Positions 7,435-15,628 of a stretch of DNA of 64,000 nt are shown here, piece after piece. How positions within the stretch are numbered: position 1 is the stretch's first letter; each line of letters starts with the position of its first letter. The position numbers and the translations under genes were made by a program. This DNA is from Bacillota bacterium (lineage in GTDB: Bacteria > Bacillota > Clostridia > Christensenellales > QAND01): the NCBI GenBank assembly GCA_003150225.1, contig QAND01000027.1, positions 1-64,000 on the forward strand, given 5' to 3'. The notes beneath the pieces are model-generated. The model ran no database searches, was not told the DNA's origin, and saw only the letters and a program-made list of their open reading frames with translations.

Positions 7435-8253
7435 ATGGCAAGAAAGCGCTTAACTCAGGTTTTCCCCTTTTTGATTCCCCTCCGCGTATGGCAGCGCAAA
7501 CGTTGCTTTTATCTAAAGATGAGGATGGACGGACGGAAATATGCCCGGGAGCGGGGGGATCTGCTTCCCTATATCGGCTTTGAAGCCCGCTCTAGGATGC
7601 TCAATCCCGCGACCGGCGCGGATATGACCTACCAACAGAACAAGGTACATAACCTGAAACTGGCTGCCCGTATGCTCAATGGGGTGGTGATCCGCCCGGG
7701 GGAAACCTTCTCCTTCTGGCAGTTGGTACGGCATGCTGACCGGGAGGAGCCATACCGGGACGCGCTGACCCTGCGGGACGGAGCCATTGTGCCGGAATAC
7801 GGCGGGGGTCTGTGCCAGCACAGCAATCTATTGTATTGGATGTTCCTCCACAGCCCTTTGAGCATGGTGGAGCGCCATGCCCATGGAATCAAGGCATTTC
7901 CCCTGCCGGATCCGGAGATTCCCGAAGGGGTGGACGCCACCGTGGGGGAGGGTTGGCTGGATCTTAAGGCTGCCAATGAGACGGGGCAGCCAATCCAGAT
8001 CGAGATCGAGTTCATGGGGGAATACGTCTATGGACGCATTCGTCTCGCGGAGCCTCCCAAATACCGGCTGGAGGTCTTTACCCGGAACCTGCGATATACC
8101 CGGCTGGGGGAGGGCGTCCAACAGACCGTGGACGTTTACCGCAGGCGGGTGGATGTTCGCACCGGCCTGTGGCGGGAGGAGTTCCTCTACCATAACCGGT
8201 GTCTCGTCGGCTATCCGCTGCCGCCCCAGGTGCCGATATTGGAGGGGCCGTAA
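7435..8253 (+). CDS. vanW: VanW-family protein
   Basis: 272-residue VanW protein. The N-terminus KRLTQVFPFLIPLRVWQRK and the core blocks NKVHNLKLAARMLNGVVIRPGE, SFWQLVRHADREEPY, GGGLCQHSNLLYWMFLHSPL and VERHAHGIKAFP match the family closely, including the Gly-Gly-Gly-Leu-Cys motif at about 122-127. VanW was first seen in the vanB cluster; its biochemical role is not established. Here it follows a VanG-like ligase, which is a van-type pairing. The ATG at 7435 is chosen over GTG 7429 because GGAGAGG lies seven bases upstream. No signal peptide is seen. Confidence 0.9.
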   Translation: MARKRLTQVFPFLIPLRVWQRKRCFYLKMRMDGRKYARERGDLLPYIGFEARSRMLNPATGADMTYQQNKVHNLKLAARMLNGVVIRPGETFSFWQLVRHADREEPYRDALTLRDGAIVPEYGGGLCQHSNLLYWMFLHSPLSMVERHAHGIKAFPLPDPEIPEGVDATVGEGWLDLKAANETGQPIQIEIEFMGEYVYGRIRLAEPPKYRLEVFTRNLRYTRLGEGVQQTVDVYRRRVDVRTGLWREEFLYHNRCLVGYPLPPQVPILEGP

Positions 8254-8356
8254 GCATAGACCGAGGCCAGCCATGTCCAACCGGCGGGTTTTTTGATAAA
8301 ATCCTAGCGTTTCTTACATTTCCATTCAAATCATTCCAATATAGGAGCGGTTTTGG

Positions 8357-8385
8357 TTGCGGAATGGGCGGAATCCGGATATGAT
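8357..8385 (+). promoter_or_regulatory. Sigma-A promoter for the BTAD regulator
   Basis: TTGCGG at 8357-8362, a 17-base spacer and TATGAT at 8380-8385, about 60 bases before the coding region. The 8254-8431 gap holds nothing else I can identify. Confidence 0.65.
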
Positions 8386-8446
8386 TAAACTGTATTGCTA
8401 AAAAACTAATATCTAACGGATAAAACGCAGGATGGGAGAGAAACCG

Positions 8447-9691
8447 GTGGAAAACAGTCGTTTTATTGTGCGTATGCTGGGGGGATTTTCGGTCTATTAC
8501 GGCGAGCGGCCCATCGTCTCGGAACGAAGCCGTAACAGCAAGGTAACCCAGCTTTTGGAGTATCTTTTGATGAACCGGCGGCGGGGGGTGCCCCAAGAGG
8601 AGTTGATCGAGGTCCTGTTGGCAGGGGAGGAAAGCGAGAGCCCCGCCAACGTGTTGAAAAATCTCATCTACCGCCTGATGAAGCTGTTTATCGCAGCCGA
8701 TTTACCGGGGGATAGCTGTATCTATTTTCAGAATGGATGCTATGGGTTTACCCAACAGATCCCCTGCTGGATGGACGTTGAAGCTTTTGAGGAGGCCATC
8801 GCCATTGCTCGGCGGACAGCGGATCGGGAGAAGAAATTTGGCGCCTATCTGGAGGCCATGGACCTGTACCAAGGGGACTTTCTCCCTAGGCTTCTGGGGG
8901 AAACCTGGGCCATGGTGCCGGCGGTTCGGTATCAGGATCTCTACCGGAGCTGCATTCAGGAGGCCTATGCGTTGCTGTCCCAGAGCAGGGAAATCAGCCG
9001 GCTGCTGGGCCCCATCCGGCGGGCCACCACCCTTTATCCCTATGATGAAAGCCTGCATATTCTATACATTTCCTGCCTGTTTCAGCTTCAGCGCTACAAA
9101 GAGGCGGTGGCGGAGTATGACAGGGTGGTCAACCTGCTGTTTGATGACCTGGGCGTTGGCCCCTCCGAGGAGCTCCAGGAGCTGTTCCAACGAATCACCG
9201 GCAAGATTCAGCCCCTGGCCAGCTCTTTGGATGCGATTCGTGAGGACATGAGCGAGGGAGAGACCCAAACCGGCGCATATCAGTGCAATTTTCATGACTT
9301 TACCTCCACCTACCGGTTTGTGGTACGGCATATCGAGCGCAGCGGCCAGTCCGCGTTTTTGATGCTGTGCAGCGTCACCCAGTGGGATGGCAGCGTCCCG
9401 GCAGGGGGTAAGGATTTGCGGGAGGTATCCAGGGCGTTTCAGGATGCGGTGCGGAATTCCCTGCGGCGGGGGGATATCTGCACCCGGTATAGTCCTTCCC
9501 AATTCTTGCTGCTATTGATGGATATCAACCAGGAGAACTGCAAGGTGGTGGCCAACCGAATCCGAGACCAGTTCTTGCGGAACATCCGCCGCCGGGACCT
9601 GCGCGTGCATAGCAAGGCGATTTCGGTGGTAGACATAGGCAAATCAATCGATCAGTCCGTCATTGGCACGGGCAATTTAAGCTGGCAATAG
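8447..9691 (+). CDS. BTAD (SARP-like) transcriptional regulator with degenerate GGDEF-like C-terminus
   Basis: A 414-residue regulator. Residues 1-90 form an OmpR-type winged helix (MLGGFSVYYGERPIV, then SRNSKVTQLLEYLLMNRR). Residues 95-240 are a bacterial transcriptional activation (BTAD) TPR domain, with DLYQGDFLPRLLGETW and YPYDESLHILYISCLFQLQR. The C-terminal 120 residues follow the outline of a nucleotide-cyclase fold (SLRRGDICTRYSPSQFLLLL), but the GGDEF signature is replaced by SPSQF, so cyclase activity is not expected. GTG 8447 is preferred because GGGAGAG precedes it at normal spacing; ATG 8432 is the alternative. It likely controls the two small genes downstream or distant targets. 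Confidence 0.8.
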   Translation: MENSRFIVRMLGGFSVYYGERPIVSERSRNSKVTQLLEYLLMNRRRGVPQEELIEVLLAGEESESPANVLKNLIYRLMKLFIAADLPGDSCIYFQNGCYGFTQQIPCWMDVEAFEEAIAIARRTADREKKFGAYLEAMDLYQGDFLPRLLGETWAMVPAVRYQDLYRSCIQEAYALLSQSREISRLLGPIRRATTLYPYDESLHILYISCLFQLQRYKEAVAEYDRVVNLLFDDLGVGPSEELQELFQRITGKIQPLASSLDAIREDMSEGETQTGAYQCNFHDFTSTYRFVVRHIERSGQSAFLMLCSVTQWDGSVPAGGKDLREVSRAFQDAVRNSLRRGDICTRYSPSQFLLLLMDINQENCKVVANRIRDQFLRNIRRRDLRVHSKAISVVDIGKSIDQSVIGTGNLSWQ

Positions 9692-9793
9692 AAAGCAGCG
9701 ATAAAATCCTCGGAGGAACGCCGGGGGTTTTGTTTTTTAATCGGGCTTTCTTGTAGGAAGATGTGACCGGAAATTTGACCGGCGGCTGTTATC

Positions 9794-10087
9794 ATGTGCT
9801 TAAAAACAACATATGGTGTCGATAAAATGATTGGATTGCATGTTCCCAATAGGGTTATTATCTGTGTGGACCGGTGGGATAACGCCAACATAGCCGGGCG
9901 AATCTTTCACAGGCTTTCCCCACAGGCCGTTTTGTTTCAGGAAATCAATGAGCTTTTGCTTGAGATGGAAAAGCTGTTTGACCAGCTGGGGATCCCCCAG
10001 GCGTCTACGGAGAACAGATATTTTGAAACATACCAGCGCCAGGGCAGCGCCGCAGATGAAAAAAACGTCAAAAGAGGGAGGAGTTGA
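9794..10087 (+). CDS. Small hypothetical protein (97 aa or 86 aa)
   Basis: Soluble protein with motifs NRVIICVDRWDNANIAGRIF and LLLEMEKLFDQLGIPQA, ending in a basic tail. Neither the ATG at 9794 nor the ATG at 9827 has a convincing ribosome site, so the start is uncertain. Its stop is five bases before the next gene's ATG, and the ribosome site of that gene lies inside its last codons, which argues for a real two-gene operon downstream of the BTAD regulator. Family not recognised. Confidence 0.55.
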   Translation: MCLKTTYGVDKMIGLHVPNRVIICVDRWDNANIAGRIFHRLSPQAVLFQEINELLLEMEKLFDQLGIPQASTENRYFETYQRQGSAADEKNVKRGRS

Positions 10088-10092
10088 GCCCC

Positions 10093-10305
10093 ATGGCCAA
10101 GGATACCGCCCAGCAGAAGGGGAAGAAAGCGACTTTTGTAGTGCAGGTGCAGTACCGGCAAAACGCCACCTGGCAGGGCACGGTTGTTTGGACCGAAAAG
10201 GAGGAGACCAAGCGGTTCCGCAGCGCGCTGGAACTGCTCAAGCTGATGGACAGCGCCATCGCTCCCGATGGGGAAGAGAGCGCCCCTGCAACGGACGCGC
10301 AATAG
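10093..10305 (+). CDS. Small hypothetical protein (70 aa)
   Basis: ATG at 10093 with GGGAGGAG nine bases upstream. The product has the pattern TFVVQVQYRQNATWQGTVVW followed by RFRSALELLKLMDSAI. From memory, this beta-strand, WQG, FRS, EL-KL-DSAL pattern is a small conserved clostridial protein often found beside BTAD-type regulators; the function is unknown. A terminator follows at once, so the gene ends the operon. The upstream TTG at 10084 would overlap the ribosome site and is rejected. Confidence 0.65.
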   Translation: MAKDTAQQKGKKATFVVQVQYRQNATWQGTVVWTEKEETKRFRSALELLKLMDSAIAPDGEESAPATDAQ

Positions 10306-10315
10306 AGGGATCAAA

Positions 10316-10350
10316 AAGGCTCCGGACGAGAGATCCGGAGCCTTTTTTGC
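10316..10350 (+). terminator. Intrinsic terminator
   Basis: AAGGCTCCGGA / TCCGGAGCCTT with a small loop and six T. It is convergent with the ketopantoate-reductase gene. Confidence 0.9.
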
Positions 10351-10360
10351 TGATGCGCTT

Positions 10361-11377
10361 TTAAAAAAGAGGCTGAAAGCGGTCTAGGTTGTCCTTTCGA
10401 GGCGCGCCTTCTCCTCGCTCCATCTCCTGGATGACCCGTACCACCATATCGTTAAAGGGGGTAGGCACGCCGTGCTGGCGTCCAAACTGACAGACAACCC
10501 CGTTGATGGCGTCTACCTCGCAGGGCTTCCCGTGTTCGATGTCCTGGAGCATGCTGGGCTTCAGCAGCCGGTGTTTTTTCATGGCGATGGGGATGATCCG
10601 GTAGGAGAGCCAGCGCTTTACACCGCCTTTTTTGAAATAGAGCAGCCTAACGATGTCCTTGCCCTGGACGGGAGCAAAGGTTACGCCGGCGGCATGGCCT
10701 ACATCAATGCATTCTTTGATCAGGTATTGGGCAACCCGCCGTGCCCTGGGATCCTCGGAAACATCGCCAAAGGTTCCGCCGATGACGGTGCCCAGCCCGC
10801 TGAAGGCCGCGTTGATCAGGAGCTTGCTCCAGCGCACGCCCATAAAATTGTCCTCCACTTCCACCGGGCACATATGCTCCAGGATCCCCTTTACCAGCTT
10901 CAGTCCTTGGGATCCTACGCCTTCCATGGTGCCCATGCCGAAGGTAAGGCTGTCGGCTTCCGAGGTCAGCTGGGATACGCCGGGCGCCAACAGGGTAGCG
11001 CCCCAGGCGACGGTACAGCCTACCACCCGATCCTTTCCAATCAGCTCGGCGATGGCGGGCTCCGGAATGCCGTTTTGCAGGGTGCAGATCAACCCCGTTT
11101 CTCCCAGATAGGGCTTTAGGAAGGAGACCACCTCCGGGTTATGCAACTGTTTGGTCATAAGAAAGATTACATCGTATTCCCCGGACATCTCCTGGGGCAA
11201 TAGGGCCTTCACCGGAACGGTAAGCTCCACCGTGCCCGTCACCCGGGCGCCCTGTGTCCGAAGGGCCTCTACGTGGGCTTGGTTGCGGTTGATCAGCTCG
11301 CAGTTCAGCCCAGCCTTGGTCAGATATGCGCCTAAAATGGTGCCAAGGGATCCGGCTCCATAGATCGCAATGCGCAT
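10361..11377 (-). CDS. 2-dehydropantoate 2-reductase family protein (ApbA/PanE-like)
   Basis: A 338-residue NADPH-dependent oxidoreductase. Rossmann motif IAIYGAGSLGTILGAYL at residues 3-19; ApbA block LLPQEMSGEYDVIFLMTKQL; the substrate region TLQNGIPEPAIAELIG with the conserved Asn; C-terminal helix bundle with the family Lys in RWSKLLINAAFSGLG. These fit reduction of ketopantoate to pantoate for CoA synthesis, but the family contains other 2-ketoacid reductases and there is no panB/panC neighbour. The ATG at 11377 is chosen (GAGGTG upstream), not GTG 11386. Confidence 0.85.
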   Translation of the reverse strand: MRIAIYGAGSLGTILGAYLTKAGLNCELINRNQAHVEALRTQGARVTGTVELTVPVKALLPQEMSGEYDVIFLMTKQLHNPEVVSFLKPYLGETGLICTLQNGIPEPAIAELIGKDRVVGCTVAWGATLLAPGVSQLTSEADSLTFGMGTMEGVGSQGLKLVKGILEHMCPVEVEDNFMGVRWSKLLINAAFSGLGTVIGGTFGDVSEDPRARRVAQYLIKECIDVGHAAGVTFAPVQGKDIVRLLYFKKGGVKRWLSYRIIPIAMKKHRLLKPSMLQDIEHGKPCEVDAINGVVCQFGRQHGVPTPFNDMVVRVIQEMERGEGAPRKDNLDRFQPLF

Positions 11378-11448
11378 GGAACACACCTCTTTTTGTTTTT
11401 GCTCATCTTAACAGAAGACGTCCCCCCATGCAAGGCCAGGCAAGGGAA

Positions 11449-11481
11449 AAACGGCAGGCGCCGATGCGGCGCCATACCGTT
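11449..11481 (-). terminator. Intrinsic terminator after amt
   Basis: On the minus strand AACGG-TA-TGGCGCCG, loop CAT, CGGCGCC-TG-CCGTT followed by T-run. Confidence 0.8.
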
Positions 11482-11512
11482 TCCTTTATAGCTTCTTGGT
11501 AGGAAAGGAAGC

Positions 11513-13177
11513 CTATTCCTCGTCCTGGAGAGCATCGTACCCCTCTTCCCCGGTGCGGACTTTGATGACGTTTTCCACATCATATACGAAGATCTTGCCA
11601 TCGCCAATATTGCCGGTGTAAAGGGCTTGCTTAATGGTGGAGAGAAGCAGATCCAGGGGGATCTTGCAGATGACGATTTCCACCTTAACCTTGGGCAGGA
11701 GGGTAGTCTCCACCGGCACGCCCCGATAGTATTCCTGCTGTCCCCTCTGCATCCCCCAGCCCAGCACCTGGGTGACAGTGACGCCGGTGATGCCGATGCC
11801 GTCCAGCGCGGCTTTCAAAGCCTCAAATTTACTCTGTCTGGTGACGATTACCACCTTGGTCATCTTGCTTCCTGGCCGAGAGTTATTTACTACGGGAATG
11901 GCTTCCTGGGGGGTGGGCACGGGAATGCTGTTTGCCGCCAGAAATGGGGCTTCCGATGCCGGCATAAAGTCAGCATAGCTGCTGGCGATGCCATGCTCAT
12001 GGATATCCAGGCCATCCAATTCCTCCTCCCGGGAAACCCGGAGGCCAATGGTTTTCCTGATAACCAGAAACACCAAAGTCATGGTAACGCCTACCCAGGC
12101 GGCTACCGACAAAACACCTAAAAGCTGTGTTCCTAAAAAAGCAAATCCTCCGCCGTAGAAAAGACCGCCATCCAGGGCGAAGACTCCGGTGAGGATGGTT
12201 CCGGTAGCTCCGCACAACCCATGCACGCCAATGGCGCCCACCGGATCGTCGACTTTCAGCCCCTTGTCAATCCATTCGATGCCGTATACCACCACAAAGG
12301 CGGCGATAAGGCCAATGAAGAAGGCGCCTATGGGGGAGACCAAATCGCAGCCGGCGGTGATGGCCACAAGGCCCGCTAAAGCACCGTTTAGGGTCATGGA
12401 GACATCGGGCTTCCTGAATCGTAACCAGGTGATGATCATGACTGCGGTAGCCGCCGTGGCCGCGGCGATGTTGGTGGTGACAAAGATGTTTGAGGCCGAA
12501 AGGATGGCGTCATCTCCCGTCATGGATATGGTGGAACAGCCGTTAAAGCCGAACCAGCAGAACCACAGGATAAATACACCCAATGCACCCAGGGTCAGGC
12601 TGTGGCCGGGGATGGCTCGGCTGGAACCGTCCTTTGTATATTTTCCAATCCGTGGTCCTAGCATCTTAGCGCCAATGAATGCTGCAATACCGCCCACCAT
12701 ATGAACGGCGGTGGAGCCAGCAAAATCATGGAACCCCAGCTGGGACAACCAGCCGCCGCCCCAGATCCAATGGCCCGAAATGGGATAAATTACAGCGCTG
12801 ATGATCAAGCTATATACCAGATAGGCGGAAAACTTGGTGCGCTCAGCCATGGCACCCGAGACGATGGTAGCGGCTGTTGCGCAGAACACCGTCTGGAAAA
12901 TTACAAAAGCACTGGTAGGAAATGCACCGCTATAATCTCCCTGAATAAAGAGGTCCAGTTCTCCAATAAAAGGGCCGTCCCCAGCGAACATCAGACCGAA
13001 TCCCAGAAGCCAGAAAACCAAGGTCCCAACGCAGAAATCCATGAGATTTTTCATGATGATATTGCCTGCATTCTTGGCTCGGGTAAATCCGGTCTCCACC
13101 ATGGCAAATCCTGCTTGCATAAAGAACACCAGTACAGCGCCGACAAGAACCCAAATGGTATCGACAGCAGAAAACAT
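11513..13177 (-). CDS. Ammonium transporter fused to a PII (GlnK) signalling domain
   Basis: 554-residue fusion. Residues 1-410 are an Amt/Rh channel: DTIWVLVGAVLVFFMQAGFA, ETGFTRAKNAGNI, the FSAYLVYSL and SGHWIWGGGW blocks, DFAGSTAVHMVGG with the pore His, and FGFNGCSTIS. After a Pro-rich linker (PVPTPQEAIPVVNNS) residues 440-554 are a complete PII domain: TKVVIVTRQSKFEALKAAL, the T-loop with QEYYRGVPVETTLLPKVKVE holding the Tyr that is uridylylated in other PII proteins, and GDGKIFVYDVENVIKVRTGE for nucleotide binding. The fusion would place the gate on the channel itself. It lies downstream of glnN and behind an attenuator. Start 13177 follows AAGGAGG at eight bases. Confidence 0.95.
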   Translation of the reverse strand: MFSAVDTIWVLVGAVLVFFMQAGFAMVETGFTRAKNAGNIIMKNLMDFCVGTLVFWLLGFGLMFAGDGPFIGELDLFIQGDYSGAFPTSAFVIFQTVFCATAATIVSGAMAERTKFSAYLVYSLIISAVIYPISGHWIWGGGWLSQLGFHDFAGSTAVHMVGGIAAFIGAKMLGPRIGKYTKDGSSRAIPGHSLTLGALGVFILWFCWFGFNGCSTISMTGDDAILSASNIFVTTNIAAATAATAVMIITWLRFRKPDVSMTLNGALAGLVAITAGCDLVSPIGAFFIGLIAAFVVVYGIEWIDKGLKVDDPVGAIGVHGLCGATGTILTGVFALDGGLFYGGGFAFLGTQLLGVLSVAAWVGVTMTLVFLVIRKTIGLRVSREEELDGLDIHEHGIASSYADFMPASEAPFLAANSIPVPTPQEAIPVVNNSRPGSKMTKVVIVTRQSKFEALKAALDGIGITGVTVTQVLGWGMQRGQQEYYRGVPVETTLLPKVKVEIVICKIPLDLLLSTIKQALYTGNIGDGKIFVYDVENVIKVRTGEEGYDALQDEE

Positions 13178-13209
13178 AGAGCATTCCTCCTTATAGAGCA
13201 TTCCTCCTT
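13176..13209 (-). repeat. Perfect 17-bp tandem duplication of the amt ribosome-binding site
   Basis: Two exact copies of AAGGAGGAATGCTCTAT on the minus strand, at 13193-13209 and 13176-13192. The second copy supplies the ribosome site for the ATG at 13177. The first has the same AGGAGG next to an in-frame ATG that is only one or two bases away. Confidence 0.95.
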
Positions 13210-13213
13210 TTAG

Positions 13214-13268
13214 AATAAAAAAGGCGTACACCCGCCAACCATGGTTGGTCAGGTGCACGCCTTTGTGC
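13214..13268 (-). promoter_or_regulatory. Candidate ANTAR-type attenuator between glnN and amt
   Basis: Minus strand, 13 bases after the glnN stop. A short hairpin GCAC-AAAGGC-GTGC (13255-13268) has a hexaloop with A1 and G4. The same AAAGGCGTGCACC is the 5' arm of a long terminator whose 3' arm GGGTGTACGCCTTTTTT ends at about 13217. The inner stem CCAACC/GGTTGG closes the loop. The two folds exclude one another. It would terminate glnN transcripts unless the small hairpin is held by an RNA-binding protein, letting amt be read. A second hexaloop hairpin is not evident here. Confidence 0.65.
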
Positions 13269-13280
13269 GCGATGGCCTAT

Positions 13281-15371
13281 CTAGTTGACGCTATACAGCA
13301 TCTCCCCATAGGTGGGAAGCGGCCAATCCTCTTTCGCCACCAGGGTTTCCAACTCATCCACCACCAGCCGCAGTTCCGACATGCGGCTGAAGATCTCGCT
13401 CCGATAGAACCGGGCTAGGGAGAGCTGATCTTCCGACTTTTTGGTTTCCAAAAGGGCGCTCTCCAGAGCGGTGAGCCGGCGAAGGAGACAGGCGGACAGT
13501 CCAGACAGCCGTTCCAACCGCTGCTCCTCCAGGGCGGTATCATAGGCGCCACAGGCCTTTTTTGTTGCCAGCAATCCAGCGAGCTTGTTCTGATAGGCAA
13601 TGCAGGCAGGGATGATTTCCCGGTTGACCAAATCCACCATGGTCAGCGCTTCGATGTGCAGGGTTTTGCAGTAGTTCTCCAACAGAATCTCGTAGCGGGA
13701 GCGGATCTCGGATTCGGAAAACACGTGGTGCCGGATAAAGACATCCATGTTCTTCCGGGATACCAAGGCAGGCAACGCGTCCACGGTGGTCTTCAGATTG
13801 GAAAGCCCCCGGCGCTCCGCCTCCTGTACCCATTCGTCGGAATAGTTGTTGCCGTTGAAGATGATACGCTTATGGGCGGCAATGGTCTCCCGGATGAGGT
13901 CGCCCAGGGCTCCCTTGAAATCGTCGGTGTTTTCCAGGATATCGGCAAATTGACGCAGGCTTTCGGCCACCACCGTATTCAGCACGATATTGGGCCCGGC
14001 GATGGAAAAAGCGCTGCCCAGCATGCGAAACTCAAACTTATTGCCGGTGAAGGCAAAGGGCGAGGTGCGGTTCCGATCGGTGGTATCCTTGGGAAAATGG
14101 GGCAATACCGTGGCGCCAATCTCCATCTCGTACTGCTGATGGCCATGGTAGTCGGCTCCGGTTTCCAAAGCGGTGAGGATCTCCGTCAGCTCATCCCCCA
14201 GAAACATGGAGACGATGGCGGGGGGCGCTTCGTTGGCCCCCAGCCGGTGGTCGTTTCCGGCGCTGGCCACCGACACCCGGAGCAGCTCCTGATAGTCGTC
14301 CACCGCCTTGATGACCGCCACCAGGAACAGCAAAAACTGGGCGTTCTCGTAGGGGGTATCCCCTGGCTCCAGCAGGTTGACGCCGGTATCGGTGGAGATG
14401 GACCAGTTGTTATGCTTGCCGCTGCCGTTGATGCCGGCAAAGGGCTTTTCGTGGAGCAGGCAGACCAGGCCATGGCGGCTGGCGATGCGCTTCATCAGCT
14501 CCATGGTGAGCTGGTTGTGGTCGGTGGCGATGTTGGTGGTACCGAAGATAGGGGCCAGCTCGTGCTGGGCGGGCGCCACTTCGTTGTGCTTGGTTTTGGC
14601 GTAGACCCCCAGCTCCCATAGGGATTCCTCCAAATCCCGCATAAAATCGGATACCCGGGGCTTCAGGCTGCCAAAATAATGATCGTCCAGTTCCTGGCCC
14701 TTGGGAGGCCGGGCTCCAAATAAGGTCCGGCCGGTGTAAACCAAATCGGGCCGGCGGCGGTACATCTCCTGATCGATGAGGAAATACTCCTGCTCCGGGC
14801 CCACGGTGGTAATGACCCGCTGGGCCGGCGTGCTGCCAAACAGCCGCAGAATCCGCATGGCCTGACGGTCCATGGCCTCCATGGAGCGCAGGAGGGGGGT
14901 CTTTTTATCCAGCGCTTCCCCGCTGTAAGAGCAGAAAGCCGTGGGAATATAGAGGGTACCGTCCTTTAAAAAGGCGTAGGAGGTGATGTCCCATACGGTA
15001 TAGCCCCGGGCCTCAAAGGTGGCCCGCAATCCGCCGGAGGGAAAGCTGGAAGCGTCGGGTTCTCCCCGAACCAGCTCCTTGCCCGAGAACTCCATGATGG
15101 CTCCGCCGCCCTCCTGAGGGGAGAGAAAGCTGTCATGCTTCTCCGCTGTAACCCCCGTCATGGGCTGGAACCAGTGGGTAAAGTGAGTGGCGCCCTTTTC
15201 CACTGCCCAGTCCTTCATGGCGCTGGCTACCACGTTGGCCACGTCCAGCTCCAGATGGGTGCCCTGGGAGATGGTTTTTTTCAGGGCCTTGTATGTATCC
15301 TTGGGCAGTCTGGCGCGCATGACGGCGTCGTTAAACACCATGCTGCCGAATACGCTGGGTACGTCTTTCAT
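13281..15371 (-). CDS. glnN: Glutamine synthetase type III
   Basis: A 696-residue enzyme, the size of GSIII, making glutamine from glutamate, ammonia and ATP. Visible family blocks: [20 protein letters not shown] at the N-terminus, [11 protein letters not shown] at about 75, the GSIII block [16 protein letters not shown], then [27 protein letters not shown] and [16 protein letters not shown] near the centre, and [23 protein letters not shown] 15371 has GGGAG at eight bases; in-frame codons further upstream run through the promoter and are rejected. It is expressed from 15450-15478 behind an attenuator and is followed by amt. This is one of two glutamine synthetases in the window. Confidence 0.97.
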   Translation of the reverse strand: MKDVPSVFGSMVFNDAVMRARLPKDTYKALKKTISQGTHLELDVANVVASAMKDWAVEKGATHFTHWFQPMTGVTAEKHDSFLSPQEGGGAIMEFSGKELVRGEPDASSFPSGGLRATFEARGYTVWDITSYAFLKDGTLYIPTAFCSYSGEALDKKTPLLRSMEAMDRQAMRILRLFGSTPAQRVITTVGPEQEYFLIDQEMYRRRPDLVYTGRTLFGARPPKGQELDDHYFGSLKPRVSDFMRDLEESLWELGVYAKTKHNEVAPAQHELAPIFGTTNIATDHNQLTMELMKRIASRHGLVCLLHEKPFAGINGSGKHNNWSISTDTGVNLLEPGDTPYENAQFLLFLVAVIKAVDDYQELLRVSVASAGNDHRLGANEAPPAIVSMFLGDELTEILTALETGADYHGHQQYEMEIGATVLPHFPKDTTDRNRTSPFAFTGNKFEFRMLGSAFSIAGPNIVLNTVVAESLRQFADILENTDDFKGALGDLIRETIAAHKRIIFNGNNYSDEWVQEAERRGLSNLKTTVDALPALVSRKNMDVFIRHHVFSESEIRSRYEILLENYCKTLHIEALTMVDLVNREIIPACIAYQNKLAGLLATKKACGAYDTALEEQRLERLSGLSACLLRRLTALESALLETKKSEDQLSLARFYRSEIFSRMSELRLVVDELETLVAKEDWPLPTYGEMLYSVN

Positions 15372-15401
15372 TTGGATCACTCCCATTCTAGGATAATGAA
15401 G

Positions 15402-15440
15402 AAAGGCGCCGTGGACCCGCGTCCACAGCGCCTTTGCTGT
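15402..15440 (-). promoter_or_regulatory. Candidate ANTAR-type attenuator in the glnN leader
   Basis: Minus strand. The hairpin ACAGC-AAAGGC-GCTGT (15425-15440) has the same hexaloop as the amt leader, with A1 and G4. AAAGGCGCTGTGGAC (15421-15435) also pairs along 15 positions with GTCCACGGCGCCTTT (15402-15416), forming a terminator-like stem with loop GCGG. The stems share bases and so exclude one another. The T-run after the big stem is weak (CTTCATT), which lowers confidence that it terminates on its own. Confidence 0.6.
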
Positions 15441-15449
15441 TATGGCCCC

Positions 15450-15478
15450 AATATAGCGCGCAGGCGCCGGGTTGTCAA
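15450..15478 (-). promoter_or_regulatory. Sigma-A promoter of glnN
   Basis: Minus strand TTGACA, 17-base spacer, TATATT. The predicted start leaves a short leader that begins just before the AAAGGC hairpin. Confidence 0.9.
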
Positions 15479-15593
15479 GGGGGAAAACCAGGAAAAATGA
15501 AAAAAGTGTTTTTCTATCCTGCATATACTGGGCATTCGATTGGGAAAAAGAAAAGAAATTGCAACATATTGAATAAATTATTTCAAATTTTCG

Positions 15594-15622
15594 TTGACAA
15601 GAAAACGCGGCTATTGTATAGT
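15594..15622 (+). promoter_or_regulatory. Sigma-A promoter of the glutamate synthase operon
   Basis: TTGACA at 15594-15599, a 17-base spacer and TATAGT at 15617-15622. It is divergent from the glnN promoter about 120 bases away; the AT-rich stretch between them (15481-15593) has room for a shared regulator site, but no clear operator was seen. Confidence 0.92.
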
Positions 15623-15628
15623 GAGTGC

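Noticed and set aside
13269..13290. ATAGGC near the glnN stop as a second hexaloop of the amt leader.
   Set aside because: The flanking bases pair at only one position, so no hairpin forms.
13656..14621. A 321-codon plus-strand frame opposite glnN.
   Set aside because: Antisense artefact; glnN motifs are complete on the other strand.
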